DNA of 17,652 bases from Actinomycetes bacterium (GCA_021811025.1 JAJZPX010000007.1:1-17652), one strand, 5' to 3'. Shown: positions 1-7,207, counted from the first letter of the stretch. Notes: a model not told the origin generated them from the letters alone. Translations and numbers: made by a program.

Positions 1-121
1 CCGCTTCGAAGCGCTCCGCGTAGTAGTAGAGCCACGCCGCCTGCTTCAGGCCCTGCGGGTAGAACACGCCCTTCCAGTGCTGGTAGCTGTACCCGCTCGT
101 GCCGACGAGGAGGCGGGACAT
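1..121 (-). CDS. DUF72 (YecE-like) family protein, N-terminal 40 residues only
   Basis: The first 40 residues are visible before the window edge. They begin MSRLLVGTSGYSYQHWKGVF and continue with YPQGLK and then a tyrosine-rich stretch (LYYYAERF). This matches the opening of DUF72 proteins, which typically read GTSGWSYxHWxGxFYP, then a Tyr-rich stretch ending in YYAxxF. DUF72 proteins have a TIM-barrel-like fold and no firmly established biochemical role. The ATG (121-119) shares its A with the TGA stop of the PEBP gene (TGATG), so the two genes are very probably cotranscribed and translationally coupled on the minus strand. The rest of the gene lies beyond position 1. The family call is recognised from the motif alone and no function is claimed. 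Confidence 0.85.
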   Translation of the reverse strand, partial: MSRLLVGTSGYSYQHWKGVFYPQGLKQAAWLYYYAERFEA

Positions 122-687
122 CAGCGTGAGTAGAGGCCGGTGAGCGACGCCTTCGCGATCACCTTGCCCGCGAGCGCGCGGTCGAGATCGTTCGCCGTGA
201 CCTTCCGGGCGATGTCGAGGCGCGGCACCGACAGCGCGTAGACGGTGGCCTCGTAGGGGTGGTCGCCGGTGCCGGGAGGCGGGCACGGCCCCCCGTACCC
301 CGGCGAGCCCCCGGTGTTGTCCAGCTCCCTCGATCCCGGCGGCATGGCCGAGGTGCGAGAGGCGCCTTCCGAAAGCGAGGTCACGTCGGGAGGGATGTCG
401 ACGACCGCCCAGTGCACCCATTCGCGCGCGACCGGCGCGTGGTCGACGATCGCGAGGACGAACGACTGCGTGCCCTCGGGAGCGCCGCTCCACTCGCACG
501 GTATCGAGCGGTTCTCCCCGGGGCATCGGGTGCTCAGGTAGGCGAACGGGATCCGGCCGCCGTCCTCGAACGCGGTCGACCTGAGGGTGAACATCGGCGC
601 GCTCCTCTCAGCCGAGGCCGTCCCGCGATCCTCGTCCGTCGCCGGCTTCGTGCAGCCCGTAAGCGAGGCGAGGATCACGCACGCCAT
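121..687 (-). CDS. PEBP/YbhB-YbcL family protein, putative lipoprotein
   Basis: This 188-residue protein has the phosphatidylethanolamine-binding-protein (PEBP, YbhB/YbcL) signature. A VDHAP stretch sits where the family has DPDAP. It is followed by WVHWAVVDIP, an LSEGA turn, then the GYGGPCPPPG loop, HPYEATVYAL, and the usual C-terminal helix ending in LTGLYSR. Bacterial members bind small anionic or hydrophobic ligands, but their roles are poorly defined. An LTGC lipobox at residues 9-12 suggests lipid anchoring at Cys12. However, the signal segment is very short and lacks a positive residue. No longer start is possible in this frame because a TAA lies 12 bases before the ATG. The stop overlaps the start of the DUF72 gene, forming a two-gene unit. 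Family call firm; localisation and function tentative. Confidence 0.9.
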   Translation of the reverse strand: MACVILASLTGCTKPATDEDRGTASAERSAPMFTLRSTAFEDGGRIPFAYLSTRCPGENRSIPCEWSGAPEGTQSFVLAIVDHAPVAREWVHWAVVDIPPDVTSLSEGASRTSAMPPGSRELDNTGGSPGYGGPCPPPGTGDHPYEATVYALSVPRLDIARKVTANDLDRALAGKVIAKASLTGLYSR

Positions 688-1037
688 ACCCCCACTTTAC
701 CCCACGAGCTGTCAGCTGCTCATTCGAAAGAGCCGACCGCATGCGGTCCCAAGACGACGATGCGCCGTCAACCAGAAGCGTCGTGGAACAGAACCTCGAT
801 CGCGTCACGACGACTCGCGGCTTGATGCCGTCTGGGGCGACGACTCACCGGAGACACTCGTCACGCTACGAGCAACGGGGAGTCGGCTTCGCCGGAAAGT
901 GGAGGATGGTGCCTCGGCCCCTCGCAACGTGTTGACCGAGCCGGGGGGTCGGCTACCGGTTCGCGGGGCGTTAGCGAGATCGGCGCGCCCGGCATCGGCG
1001 GCATCGCCTGTGCTAGGGTATGACCCTCGGAGCGCGT
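688..1037. other. 350-bp intergenic region between divergent PEBP gene and SRP RNA
   Basis: No convincing gene is seen on either strand: open frames here lack family motifs, start nowhere sensible, and one runs through the SRP RNA. It must contain the minus-strand promoter for the PEBP-DUF72 unit and the plus-strand promoter for ffs. A perfect 14-bp palindrome (GACCGCATGCGGTC, 735-748) lies about 50 bp upstream of the PEBP start and could be an operator. A looser inverted repeat (CGTCGTG at 779-785, CACGACG at 806-812) lies just beyond. No tRNA-like cloverleaf or T-arm was found. Confidence 0.5.
1011..1019 (+). promoter_or_regulatory. Extended -10 promoter element for ffs
   Basis: TGCTAGGGT combines an extended -10 TGn with a TAGGGT hexamer of the GC-rich type often seen in actinobacterial promoters. 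It lies about 20 bp before the 5' end of the SRP RNA, which suits a short stable-RNA transcription unit. No good -35 hexamer sits 16-18 bp upstream. The pattern is read by eye. Confidence 0.45.
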
Positions 1038-1039
1038 CG

Positions 1040-1148
1040 GCGCCCGAGACGAGGTCCCGGGCGACGGCATGTCGCGAACCGGGTCAGGTCCGGAAGGAAG
1101 CAGCCCTAAGCGGCCTCTGCCGGGTGCCTGGGACCCCGCCTCGGGCGC
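1040..1148 (+). ncRNA. ffs: Signal recognition particle RNA, small bacterial (4.5S) type
   Basis: This is the RNA scaffold of the signal recognition particle. It binds Ffh and targets nascent membrane and secreted proteins. The nearly invariant apical motif GGTCAGGTCCGGAAGGAAGC is present at 1082-1101, including the GGAA tetraloop (1092-1095) and the asymmetric loop that forms the Ffh-binding site. The ends close a long hairpin: 1040-1048 (GCGCCCGAG) pairs perfectly with 1140-1148, and GGTCCC (1053-1058) pairs with GGGACC (1130-1135). At about 109 nt it fits the small form without an Alu domain. Exact ends are inferred from pairing. ffs next to dnaX is a common order in Gram-positive bacteria. 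Confidence 0.95.
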
Positions 1149-1168
1149 TGTCGGTCGTCGGCCACTCC

Positions 1169-1176
1169 TGTAGACT
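1169..1176 (+). promoter_or_regulatory. Possible -10 element for dnaX operon
   Basis: TGTAGACT contains a TAGACT hexamer about 39 bp upstream of the dnaX TTG start, just after the SRP RNA. A weak -35-like CTGTCG (1148-1153) lies 17 bp upstream, overlapping the last base of the RNA. Read-through from ffs is an alternative. Low confidence. Confidence 0.3.
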
Positions 1177-1214
1177 CTCATAGTCGTCTCCGAATCATCC
1201 GAAAGGCGCTTCCT

Positions 1215-2978
1215 TTGGCCCACGTCTCCCTCTACCGCACGTACCGCCCCCAGCGCTTCGAGGACGTCGTCGGGCAGTCGCACGTCAGCCGCACGCTGCG
1301 CAACGCGATCGCGGAGGGCACGGTCGCGCACGCATACCTGTTCACGGGCCCTCGCGGCACCGGCAAGACGACGACGGCCCGCATCCTCGCGAAGGCGCTC
1401 AACTGCGAGAAGGGGCCGACGCCGGACTTCGACGACACGTGCGCCAACTGCCGCGACATCGCCGAGGGGCGCCACCCGGACGTCTACGAGCTCGACGCCG
1501 CCTCTCGCACGGGCGTGGACGCGATTCGCGACGAGATCATCACGAAGGTGAGCTACGCGGCCACGCGCGGCGGACACAAGGTCTACATCATCGACGAGGT
1601 CCACATGCTCTCGACCTCGGCGTTCAACGCGCTGCTGAAGACGCTCGAGGAGCCGCCGAGCCACGTCGTGTTCGTGCTGTGCACCACGCATCCGCACAAG
1701 GTCCCCGAGACGATCCACAGCCGCTGCCAGCGCTTCGACTTCCGCCGCATCGGGGCCGAGGACATCGTCGAGCGCCTGCAGCACATCGCGGACGCCGAAG
1801 GCATCGCGGTCGCCCCAGGTGCACTCACGCTGATCGCCAAGCACGCGGCAGGCGGGATGCGCGACGCCATCTCCACGCTCGACCAGCTCTCGGCGTTCAC
1901 GGGCAAGTCGATCTCCCTCGAGGACGTCGAGGGCCTGCTCGGCGAGGTGGACTCCGCGCTGCTGTTCGCCGTGGCGGACGCCGTGCAGCGGCGCGACGTC
2001 GGCGATTGCTTCCGGCAGGTCGCCGGGCTCGCGGAGGCCGGCGTCGACATCACGGAGTTCGCGAAGGAGCTGACCGGCCACTTCCGCGACCTGTTCGTGC
2101 TCGCCGCGGCCGGTGACGGCTCGGGCATCGTCGACGTGCCGGACGAGGACATGGCGAAGCTGAGCGGGCAGGCCGAGGCGTTCGGCCGAGAGAGGCTCGG
2201 GCGCGCGCTCGACGTCCTCAGCTCGCTCTCGGGCGAGGTGCGCTGGGCTGGGGACGCGCGGCTGGCCCTGGAGGTGGCGCTCGTGCGGATGGCCCGCCCC
2301 GAGGGCGAGCTCACGCTCGAGGCGCTGGAGGAGCGGATCGCGGCGCTGGAGGCCGCCGGTCCCGTCGCGGCTCCGGGTCCTGCCGCCACGCCGGGGCGCT
2401 CCGGCGCTGCATCGGCGGCGAAAGCCGCCTCCGGAAGCGCCGTCGACCCTGTCGCGGCGGCTCCAGGAGCCGCTGCGGCGCCTCCGGCAGCGGCCGCTCC
2501 GGCACCGCCGGCTCCCGACGACGGCGTCCAGACGTACACCCCGCCCCCTCGCGGCGCCGAGCTCGACCGCGCTCAGCTGAAGCGAGCGTGGCCCGCAGTC
2601 GTCGCCGAGGTCAAGAAGCGCCGCAATGCGACGGCGCAGCTGTTCTCGGCCGCGGCCGTGGACGTCGACGGCGACACGCTCGTCGTGGAATTCCCCGCGG
2701 ACCAGAAGGTGACGAAGGAGATCGCGGAGGGCGCCGAGGTCGTGCAGATGCTGCGGCAGGCGGTGCACCACGTGCTGGGGGTGAAGCCGCCGGTGCGGTA
2801 CCAGCTCGGCCGGGGCAGCGTGAAGCACGAGGAGCGGCCGGCGGGCGGAGCGCCCGCGCCGAGGCATCACGTGGCGGACGGGGCAGACACCCACGCGGAG
2901 ACGGCCGAGCCGGACCCGGTGGACATACTGGCGAGCGAGTTCGGCGACGTCGTCGTCGAGCACCACGAGGACGTCTGA
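1215..2978 (+). CDS. dnaX: DNA polymerase III subunit gamma/tau (clamp loader ATPase)
   Basis: This is the AAA+ ATPase of the clamp loader, which loads the sliding clamp onto primed DNA and ties the polymerase to the helicase. The 587-residue protein opens with SLYRTYRPQRFEDVVGQ, typical of DnaX. It has Walker A GPRGTGKT (45-52), Walker B IIDEVH (125-130), sensor 1 CTTH (156-159) and the SRC arginine-finger motif (169-171). The zinc module has Cys64, Cys76 and Cys79, but the usual Cys73 position is Asp. An Ala/Pro-rich linker (about 378-440) precedes a C-terminal tau-type domain. The start is TTG at 1215, preceded by AAAGG (1203-1207), with no in-frame ATG nearby. No A-rich slippery site for a gamma form is seen. 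It leads an operon with ybaB (12 bp gap) and recR. Confidence 0.97.
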   Translation: MAHVSLYRTYRPQRFEDVVGQSHVSRTLRNAIAEGTVAHAYLFTGPRGTGKTTTARILAKALNCEKGPTPDFDDTCANCRDIAEGRHPDVYELDAASRTGVDAIRDEIITKVSYAATRGGHKVYIIDEVHMLSTSAFNALLKTLEEPPSHVVFVLCTTHPHKVPETIHSRCQRFDFRRIGAEDIVERLQHIADAEGIAVAPGALTLIAKHAAGGMRDAISTLDQLSAFTGKSISLEDVEGLLGEVDSALLFAVADAVQRRDVGDCFRQVAGLAEAGVDITEFAKELTGHFRDLFVLAAAGDGSGIVDVPDEDMAKLSGQAEAFGRERLGRALDVLSSLSGEVRWAGDARLALEVALVRMARPEGELTLEALEERIAALEAAGPVAAPGPAATPGRSGAASAAKAASGSAVDPVAAAPGAAAAPPAAAAPAPPAPDDGVQTYTPPPRGAELDRAQLKRAWPAVVAEVKKRRNATAQLFSAAAVDVDGDTLVVEFPADQKVTKEIAEGAEVVQMLRQAVHHVLGVKPPVRYQLGRGSVKHEERPAGGAPAPRHHVADGADTHAETAEPDPVDILASEFGDVVVEHHEDV

Positions 2979-2990
2979 GAGGGAGAGCGC

Positions 2991-3314
2991 ATGAAGCCCA
3001 ACATGGCGAACATGATGAAGCAGGCGCAGAAGATGCAGGCTGACCTCGCGAAGGCGCAGGCCGAGCTGGCTTCAGAGACCGTCGAGGCGTCCGTGGGCGG
3101 CGGAGCGGTCAAGGTCGTCATGCGCGGCGACATGACGGTCGAGTCCGTGAGGATCGAGCCGTCGGCCGTGGACCCCGACGACGTCGGGATGCTCGAGGAC
3201 CTCATCGCCGCCGCCTTCAACGAAGCTGCAAGACAGGCCCAGGAATTGCAGGCGAGGAAGATGCAGGCCGTGACGGGACCGCTCGGCGGCCTCGGCATCC
3301 CGGGCCTGATGTAG
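2991..3314 (+). CDS. ybaB: YbaB/EbfC family nucleoid-associated protein
   Basis: This 107-residue protein begins MKPNMANMMKQAQKMQADLA, the Met-, Gln- and Lys-rich N-terminal helix of the YbaB/EbfC family. The central EASVGGGAVKVVMRGDMTVESVRI segment and the C-terminal MQAVTGPLGGLGIPGLM tail are also typical. Family members are dimeric DNA-binding proteins associated with the nucleoid. They are almost always encoded between dnaX and recR, as here. The start is ATG with an SD-like GAGGGAGAG just upstream (2978-2986). It lies 12 bp after dnaX and 22 bp before recR, so the three genes form one operon. The gene name follows the family convention; the in vivo role is still loosely defined. Confidence 0.95.
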   Translation: MKPNMANMMKQAQKMQADLAKAQAELASETVEASVGGGAVKVVMRGDMTVESVRIEPSAVDPDDVGMLEDLIAAAFNEAARQAQELQARKMQAVTGPLGGLGIPGLM

Positions 3315-3336
3315 GCCCGACTCGAAGGACCCGTAC

Positions 3337-3936
3337 GTGTCGCACTACGCACCAGCCATCGCCCGCCTGCTCGAGGAGCTCGAGCGCCTCCCCGGGATCG
3401 GGCCGAAGAGCGCCCAGCGCTTGGCGTTCCACATCCTGCGGTCGGACGACGAGGCCGCGTCCCGGCTGTCCGAGGCGATCGTCGAGGTGAAGCGGACCAT
3501 CCGCTTCTGCTCGCGCTGCTACAACTTCTCCGAGGGCGAGACGTGCCCCATCTGTGCGGACCCTCGGCGCGACCCCGCCGCGATCTGCGTGGTCGAGGAG
3601 CCTCGCGACGTAGTCGCGATCGAGCGCACGGGCGAGTTCCACGGCACGTACCACGTCCTGGGGGGCGCGATCTCGCCCATCGACGGCATCGGCCCCGAGC
3701 AGCTGCGGGTGCGCGAGCTGATCTCGCGTCTCGAGGACGGCGGCGTGACCGAGGTGGTCGTCGCGACCGACCCGAACGTCGAGGGCGAGACGACCGCGAT
3801 CTACCTCGCCCGCCTCATCAAGCCGCTCGGCGTGAAGGTGACGCGCATCGCGTCCGGGCTGCCCGTCGGGGGCGACCTCGAGTACGCGGACGAGGTCACG
3901 CTGGGCCGCGCGCTCGAGGCGCGGCGCGAGATGTAG
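3337..3936 (+). CDS. recR: Recombination mediator protein RecR
   Basis: RecR acts with RecO (and RecF) to load RecA onto SSB-coated single-stranded DNA during gap repair. The 199-residue length is typical. Domains in order: a helix-hairpin-helix LPGIGPKSAQRLAFHIL (18-34), a C4 zinc finger (Cys58, Cys61, Cys70, Cys73), and a TOPRIM domain starting at ICVVEEPRDV (83-92) with the conserved ATDPNVEGE segment (143-151). The C-terminal part contains TRIASGLPVGGDLEYADEVT, diagnostic of RecR. The start is GTG at 3337 with GAAGGAC (3323-3329) upstream; no better start is present. It is the last gene of the dnaX operon, and a strong hairpin begins immediately after its stop codon. Confidence 0.98.
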   Translation: MSHYAPAIARLLEELERLPGIGPKSAQRLAFHILRSDDEAASRLSEAIVEVKRTIRFCSRCYNFSEGETCPICADPRRDPAAICVVEEPRDVVAIERTGEFHGTYHVLGGAISPIDGIGPEQLRVRELISRLEDGGVTEVVVATDPNVEGETTAIYLARLIKPLGVKVTRIASGLPVGGDLEYADEVTLGRALEARREM

Positions 3937-3964
3937 CGCGCGACTGACCTTCGGCAGTCGCGCG
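3937..3964 (+). terminator. Hairpin directly after recR, possible terminator
   Basis: CGCGCGACTG (3937-3946) and CAGTCGCGCG (3955-3964) form a perfect 10-bp stem with an 8-base loop, beginning right after the recR stop. No T-tract follows, so intrinsic termination would be of the atypical kind suggested for GC-rich actinobacteria. Its right arm overlaps the left arm of a second stem (3959-4014), so the two folds are mutually exclusive. Confidence 0.5.
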
Positions 3965-4014
3965 GCGGCGGCATCGAGCAGCCTCGCTTCGCTCGCAGCT
4001 CGTCCCGCCGCGCG
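3959..4014. repeat. Intergenic hairpin repeat, copy related to 10848-10882
   Basis: A perfect 10-bp inverted repeat (3959-3968 with 4005-4014) encloses CGAGC/GCTCG arms (3975-3979, 3998-4002) and the core CTCGCTTCGCTCGCAGCT (3983-4000). The same 18-base core with one change (T to A) occurs at 10860-10877 and again 72 bp later, also between operons. In both places it follows a GC-rich stem-loop and a GGCGG tract. It looks like a member of a dispersed, non-coding intergenic element family; mobility and function are unknown. Confidence 0.55.
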
Positions 4015-4083
4015 CGAAGCAGCCGCCCACCGACGCTGCGCTACCGTTCACCGCCGCGCGGCATCGCTGGCAGGATTGGGTAC

Positions 4084-4148
4084 CCGTATCCTTAAAGGAC
4101 GCTTTCGACGGCCCGCATTCGGCATGCACTCCCGCGGGCCGTTCGTCG
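4084..4148 (+). promoter_or_regulatory. Candidate promoter and leader hairpin of the por operon
   Basis: TATCCT (4087-4092) inside CCGTATCCT is a plausible -10 hexamer; no clear -35 was found. Transcription from it would give a leader of about 70 nt. The leader contains a perfect 9-bp stem (ACGGCCCGC 4108-4116 with GCGGGCCGT 4134-4142, 17-base loop) ahead of a strong SD, GAGGGGAG (4153-4160). The region could be a simple 5' stabiliser or a regulatory leader. The remaining bases between 4015 and 4084 show nothing recognisable. Confidence 0.35.
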
Positions 4149-4167
4149 TAAAGAGGGGAGTGGTCCT

Positions 4168-4740
4168 ATGCAGCAGCTGACGGAGATCCGTTGGCATGCG
4201 CGCGCGGGGCAGGGCGCCGTCACGGCGGCGAAGCTCGTGGCCGACACGGCGCTGGAGCTCGACCAGTACATCCAGGCGATGCCCGAGTACGGGCCCGAGC
4301 GAATGGGCGCGCCGATCCAGGCGTTCACGCGCCTCTCGGCCGCGCCGATCGAGATCCATTGCAACATCGAGGACCCGAACGTCGTGGTCGTGCTCGACGA
4401 GAGCCTGCTGCCGATCGTCGACGTCGCCCGCGGTCTCACTGCGGACGGCACGATCATCGTCAACACGTGCAAGACGCCGGAGGAGATCCGCCGCGAGCTC
4501 GGCATCGATCACGGGCATGTGGCCACCGTCGACGCCTCCGGGATCTCGCTCGCGACGCTGAAGCGCGACATCCCGAACACGCCGATGATCGGCGCGCTCG
4601 CGAAAGTCACCGGGCTGTTCACGCTCGAGCAGGTCGCCGATCACCTGCGGAAGTCGTTCGGCAAGAAGTTCACGGCCGAGGTCGTGGACGCCAACGTCGA
4701 GTCCGTCACGCGCGCTTATCGGGAGGTGGCGGCGGCATGA
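4168..4740 (+). CDS. porC: Pyruvate:ferredoxin oxidoreductase, gamma subunit
   Basis: This is the gamma subunit of the four-subunit pyruvate (2-oxoacid):ferredoxin oxidoreductase, which oxidises pyruvate with CoA to acetyl-CoA and CO2 while reducing ferredoxin. The 190-residue sequence carries the family motif EIRWHARAGQGAVTAAKLVA (6-25), then MPEYGPERMGAPIQAFTRLS (38-57), the standard gamma-domain signature. A DESLLPIVDVARGL stretch and a VNTCKTPEEIRREL segment follow. The start is ATG at 4168 with a well-placed SD seven bases upstream. It is the first gene of porCDAB and overlaps porD by 4 bp (ATGA), which implies coupled translation. The substrate is inferred mainly from the alpha subunit; another 2-oxoacid is possible. 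Confidence 0.93.
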   Translation: MQQLTEIRWHARAGQGAVTAAKLVADTALELDQYIQAMPEYGPERMGAPIQAFTRLSAAPIEIHCNIEDPNVVVVLDESLLPIVDVARGLTADGTIIVNTCKTPEEIRRELGIDHGHVATVDASGISLATLKRDIPNTPMIGALAKVTGLFTLEQVADHLRKSFGKKFTAEVVDANVESVTRAYREVAAA

Positions 4741-5081
4741 GCGAGCCGAAGTGGGACCTCACGCGCCTGGGCGAATGGAAGGCCGAGGAGTTCCCCCTCG
4801 GCGCGGTCATTCCCGAGGCGGGTAACTCGCAGTACTACCGCACGGGCGGCTGGCGCAGCGAGCGCCCGGTCCGTGACCCGAAGGTCTGCACCCAGTGCCT
4901 GCTGTGCTGGATCGTCTGCCCCGACGCAGCGATCCGCGTGGCGGAAGAGAAGATCGCCGACGACACCTTCGACTACGACCACTGTAAGGGCTGCGGCGTG
5001 TGCGCGAACGAGTGCCCGGTCGACGCGATCACGATGGTCCCCGAGGGCTGTGAGCTGACGGAGGCTGAGAAGGATGCCTGA
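4737..5081 (+). CDS. porD: Pyruvate:ferredoxin oxidoreductase, delta (2x[4Fe-4S] ferredoxin) subunit
   Basis: This 114-residue ferredoxin-like subunit passes electrons from the catalytic core to external ferredoxin. Two complete cluster-binding motifs are present: Cys51-x2-Cys54-x2-Cys57-x3-Cys61-Pro and Cys83-x2-Cys86-x2-Cys89-x3-Cys93-Pro. The about 45-residue N-terminal extension (KWDLTRLGEW, then a Tyr-rich YYRTGGWRSERPV) is typical of PorD rather than free ferredoxins. An additional Cys105 lies outside the motifs. The start ATG overlaps the porC stop by 4 bp, preceded by GGGAGG (4721-4726). The end overlaps the porA start by 8 bp. All eight cluster ligands are intact, so two [4Fe-4S] clusters are expected. 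Confidence 0.95.
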   Translation: MSEPKWDLTRLGEWKAEEFPLGAVIPEAGNSQYYRTGGWRSERPVRDPKVCTQCLLCWIVCPDAAIRVAEEKIADDTFDYDHCKGCGVCANECPVDAITMVPEGCELTEAEKDA

Positions 5082-6264
5082 GCAGAAGACCATCGCGGCC
5101 ACCGGCAACATCTTCGTGGCCGAGGCGATGCGGCAGTGTGCGCCGGACGTGATGGCGGCGTACCCCATCACCCCGCAGACGACGATCGTCGAGGAGTACG
5201 CGAAGTTCGTCGCGCAGGGCAAGGTACATACCGAGTATGTGACGGTCGAGTCCGAGCACTCGGCGATGAGCGCGTGCGTCGGCGCCTCGGCCGCGGGCGC
5301 CCGCGTCATGACCGCGACGAGCTCGCAGGGCCTCGCGCTGATGTGGGAGGAGCTGCACATCGCGTCGGGCATGCGCCTCCCGATCGTCATGGCGAACGCG
5401 AACCGCGCGCTGTCCGCGCCCATCAACATCCACTGCGATCACAGCGACGTGATGGGCGCGCGCGACACGGGCTGGGTCATCCTGTTCGCGGAGACGGCGC
5501 AGGAGGCGTACGACAACACGATCGTCGCGTGCCGAGTCGCCGAGGACCCCGACGTGCTGCTTCCCGTCATGACCTGCCTCGACGGCTTCATCACCACCCA
5601 CTCGATCGACCGCGGGCAGACGATAGACGACGAGACCGTCAAGGCGTTCGTCGGCGAGCGCAAGCCCGACTACGCGCTGCTCGACACGGCCAACCCCGTC
5701 TCGCACGGCAGCTTCGCCGGCCTCGGCGGTCCGTTCTTCGAGTTCAAGCGCTCGCAGCGCGACGCGATCGACCGCAGCAAGCCGGTGGTCGAGCGGGTGG
5801 GCGCCGAGTGGTCGAAGATAGTGGGACGCCCGTTCGGGCTGATCGAGACGTGGGGGCTGGAAGACGCCGACGTCGCCGTCGTCGTCATCGGCTCGTCGGC
5901 GGGCAACGCGCGTCACGTCGCACGGCAGCTGCGCGCGGAGGGCGGCACGAAGGCGGCCGTCGTCAAGATCCGCTGCTTCCGCCCCTTCCCCGCCGCGGAG
6001 CTTGCCGCCGCGCTCAAGGGCATGAAGGCGGTCGCCGTTCTCGACCGGGCTGAAAGCTTCGGCGCCGAGGGCGGGCCGTTGTTCCTCGAGACGCGGAGCG
6101 CGCTCTACGACCTCGAGCGGCGCGTCCCGGTCGTCAACTACATCTATGGGCTGGGCGGGGCGGACGTGAAGCTCGAGCTCATGCGCCGGGTCTACTCCGA
6201 CCTGTCCGACATCGCCTCCGGTGCGGCCGCCGCCGAGGGCCTTCGCTATCTCGGCGCGCGATAA
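5074..6264 (+). CDS. porA: Pyruvate:ferredoxin oxidoreductase, alpha subunit
   Basis: This 396-residue alpha subunit supplies the pyrimidine-side domain for thiamine diphosphate and much of the active site. Key features: GNIFVAEAMRQ near the N-terminus, the AYPITPQT motif (28-35), VESEHSAMSACVGASAAGAR, the TATSSQGLALMWEELHIASG block, then RALSAPINIHCDHSDVMGAR and DTGWV. The last blocks are characteristic of PorA in pyruvate-type enzymes and separate it from KorA (2-oxoglutarate) proteins. A second domain with VVVIGSSAGNARHVARQLR and IRCFRPFPAAEL follows. The start ATG at 5074 lies inside the end of porD (8-bp overlap) with GGAGG (5060-5064) upstream. Length and domain order are normal. Closely related 2-ketoisovalerate enzymes cannot be fully excluded. 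Confidence 0.95.
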   Translation: MPEQKTIAATGNIFVAEAMRQCAPDVMAAYPITPQTTIVEEYAKFVAQGKVHTEYVTVESEHSAMSACVGASAAGARVMTATSSQGLALMWEELHIASGMRLPIVMANANRALSAPINIHCDHSDVMGARDTGWVILFAETAQEAYDNTIVACRVAEDPDVLLPVMTCLDGFITTHSIDRGQTIDDETVKAFVGERKPDYALLDTANPVSHGSFAGLGGPFFEFKRSQRDAIDRSKPVVERVGAEWSKIVGRPFGLIETWGLEDADVAVVVIGSSAGNARHVARQLRAEGGTKAAVVKIRCFRPFPAAELAAALKGMKAVAVLDRAESFGAEGGPLFLETRSALYDLERRVPVVNYIYGLGGADVKLELMRRVYSDLSDIASGAAAAEGLRYLGAR

Positions 6265-6277
6265 GGGAGTGGGGAAG

Positions 6278-7207
6278 ATGCCGAATCTCAAGGAGCTCAC
6301 GCATCGCGAGGATCTGCTCGCGGGAGGCCATCGCCTTTGCGCCGGTTGTGGCGCGCCGATCGCGCTCCGGATGATCATGCTGGCGAAGCCGGACGACATG
6401 GAGATGGTGGCGGGTTGCGCGACGGGATGCGTCGAGGTGTCCACGACCATCTATCCGTACTCGAGCTGGAAGGTGCCGTTCATCCACAACGCGTTCGAGA
6501 ACGCCGGCGCAACCGTCTCGGGTGTCGAGGCGGCGTTCAAGGGCCTGCAGCGCGCCGGGAAGATCCCGGCGGACAAGAAGATGAAGTTCGTGGCGTTCGG
6601 CGGCGACGGCGGCACTTACGACATCGGCCTGCAGTCGCTGTCGGGCGCGATGGAGCGCGGCCACAACGTGCTGTACGTGTGCTACGACAACGGCGCGTAC
6701 ATGAACACCGGCATCCAGCGCTCCGGCGCCACGCCGCACTACGCCTGGGCCACCACTTCCGAGGTGGGCCCGGCGCAGCAGGGCAAGCAGCAGCAGCGCA
6801 AGGACTTGACCGCGATCATCGCCGACCACGGCGTGTACGCCGCCCAGGCCTCGATCAGCCACTGGAAGGACCTCGTCACGAAGGCCGAGAAGGCGTTCAC
6901 CCTCGACGGCCCGGCCTTCATCAACGTCTTCGCGCCGTGCCCGCGCGGCTGGCGAATCCCGTACAACTCGTCCGTCGAGATCTCGAAGCTCGCCGTCCAG
7001 ACGGGGTTCTGGCCTCTGTACGAGGTGGAGGACGGGCAGTGGCGGATCACGACGAAGGTCCACAACAAGAAGCCGATCACCGAGTTCCTCAAGCCGCAAG
7101 GGCGCTTCAAGCACCTCTTCAAGCCGGGCAACGAGGCGCTGCTCGAGCAACTCCAGGCGGAGGTCGACAGGAACTACGAGCGCGTTCTCGCCCGCTGCGG
7201 CTCGTAG
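6278..7207 (+). CDS. porB: Pyruvate:ferredoxin oxidoreductase, beta subunit
   Basis: This 309-residue beta subunit holds the thiamine diphosphate and the proximal [4Fe-4S] cluster. The thiamine-binding motif runs from GGDGG (108-112) to YDNGAYMNTG (136-145). Candidate cluster ligands are Cys21 and Cys24 (LCAGCG), a Cys of the GCATGC segment (47 or 51) and Cys221 (FAPCPRGW), matching the POR pattern. The chosen start is ATG 6278, directly preceded by GGGGAAG and GGGAG. A longer in-frame start at 6221 would lie inside porA and lacks an SD. It is the last gene of the operon, 13 bp after porA, and is followed by a 13-bp inverted repeat. With porC, porD and porA it forms a complete enzyme. Confidence 0.95.
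   Translation: MPNLKELTHREDLLAGGHRLCAGCGAPIALRMIMLAKPDDMEMVAGCATGCVEVSTTIYPYSSWKVPFIHNAFENAGATVSGVEAAFKGLQRAGKIPADKKMKFVAFGGDGGTYDIGLQSLSGAMERGHNVLYVCYDNGAYMNTGIQRSGATPHYAWATTSEVGPAQQGKQQQRKDLTAIIADHGVYAAQASISHWKDLVTKAEKAFTLDGPAFINVFAPCPRGWRIPYNSSVEISKLAVQTGFWPLYEVEDGQWRITTKVHNKKPITEFLKPQGRFKHLFKPGNEALLEQLQAEVDRNYERVLARCGS

Noticed and set aside
587..1183. Plus-strand 198-codon frame upstream of dnaX
   Set aside because: It runs through the SRP RNA and has no recognisable domain.
2560..2700. Programmed frameshift in dnaX giving a separate gamma subunit
   Set aside because: No A-run slippery sequence like that of E. coli is present; a single tau-length product is expected.
861..2966. A 701-codon minus-strand open frame opposite dnaX
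   Set aside because: It is antisense to a clear dnaX, starts inside it, and reads as Arg/Leu/Val-rich low-complexity sequence without motifs, the usual shadow of a GC-rich gene.
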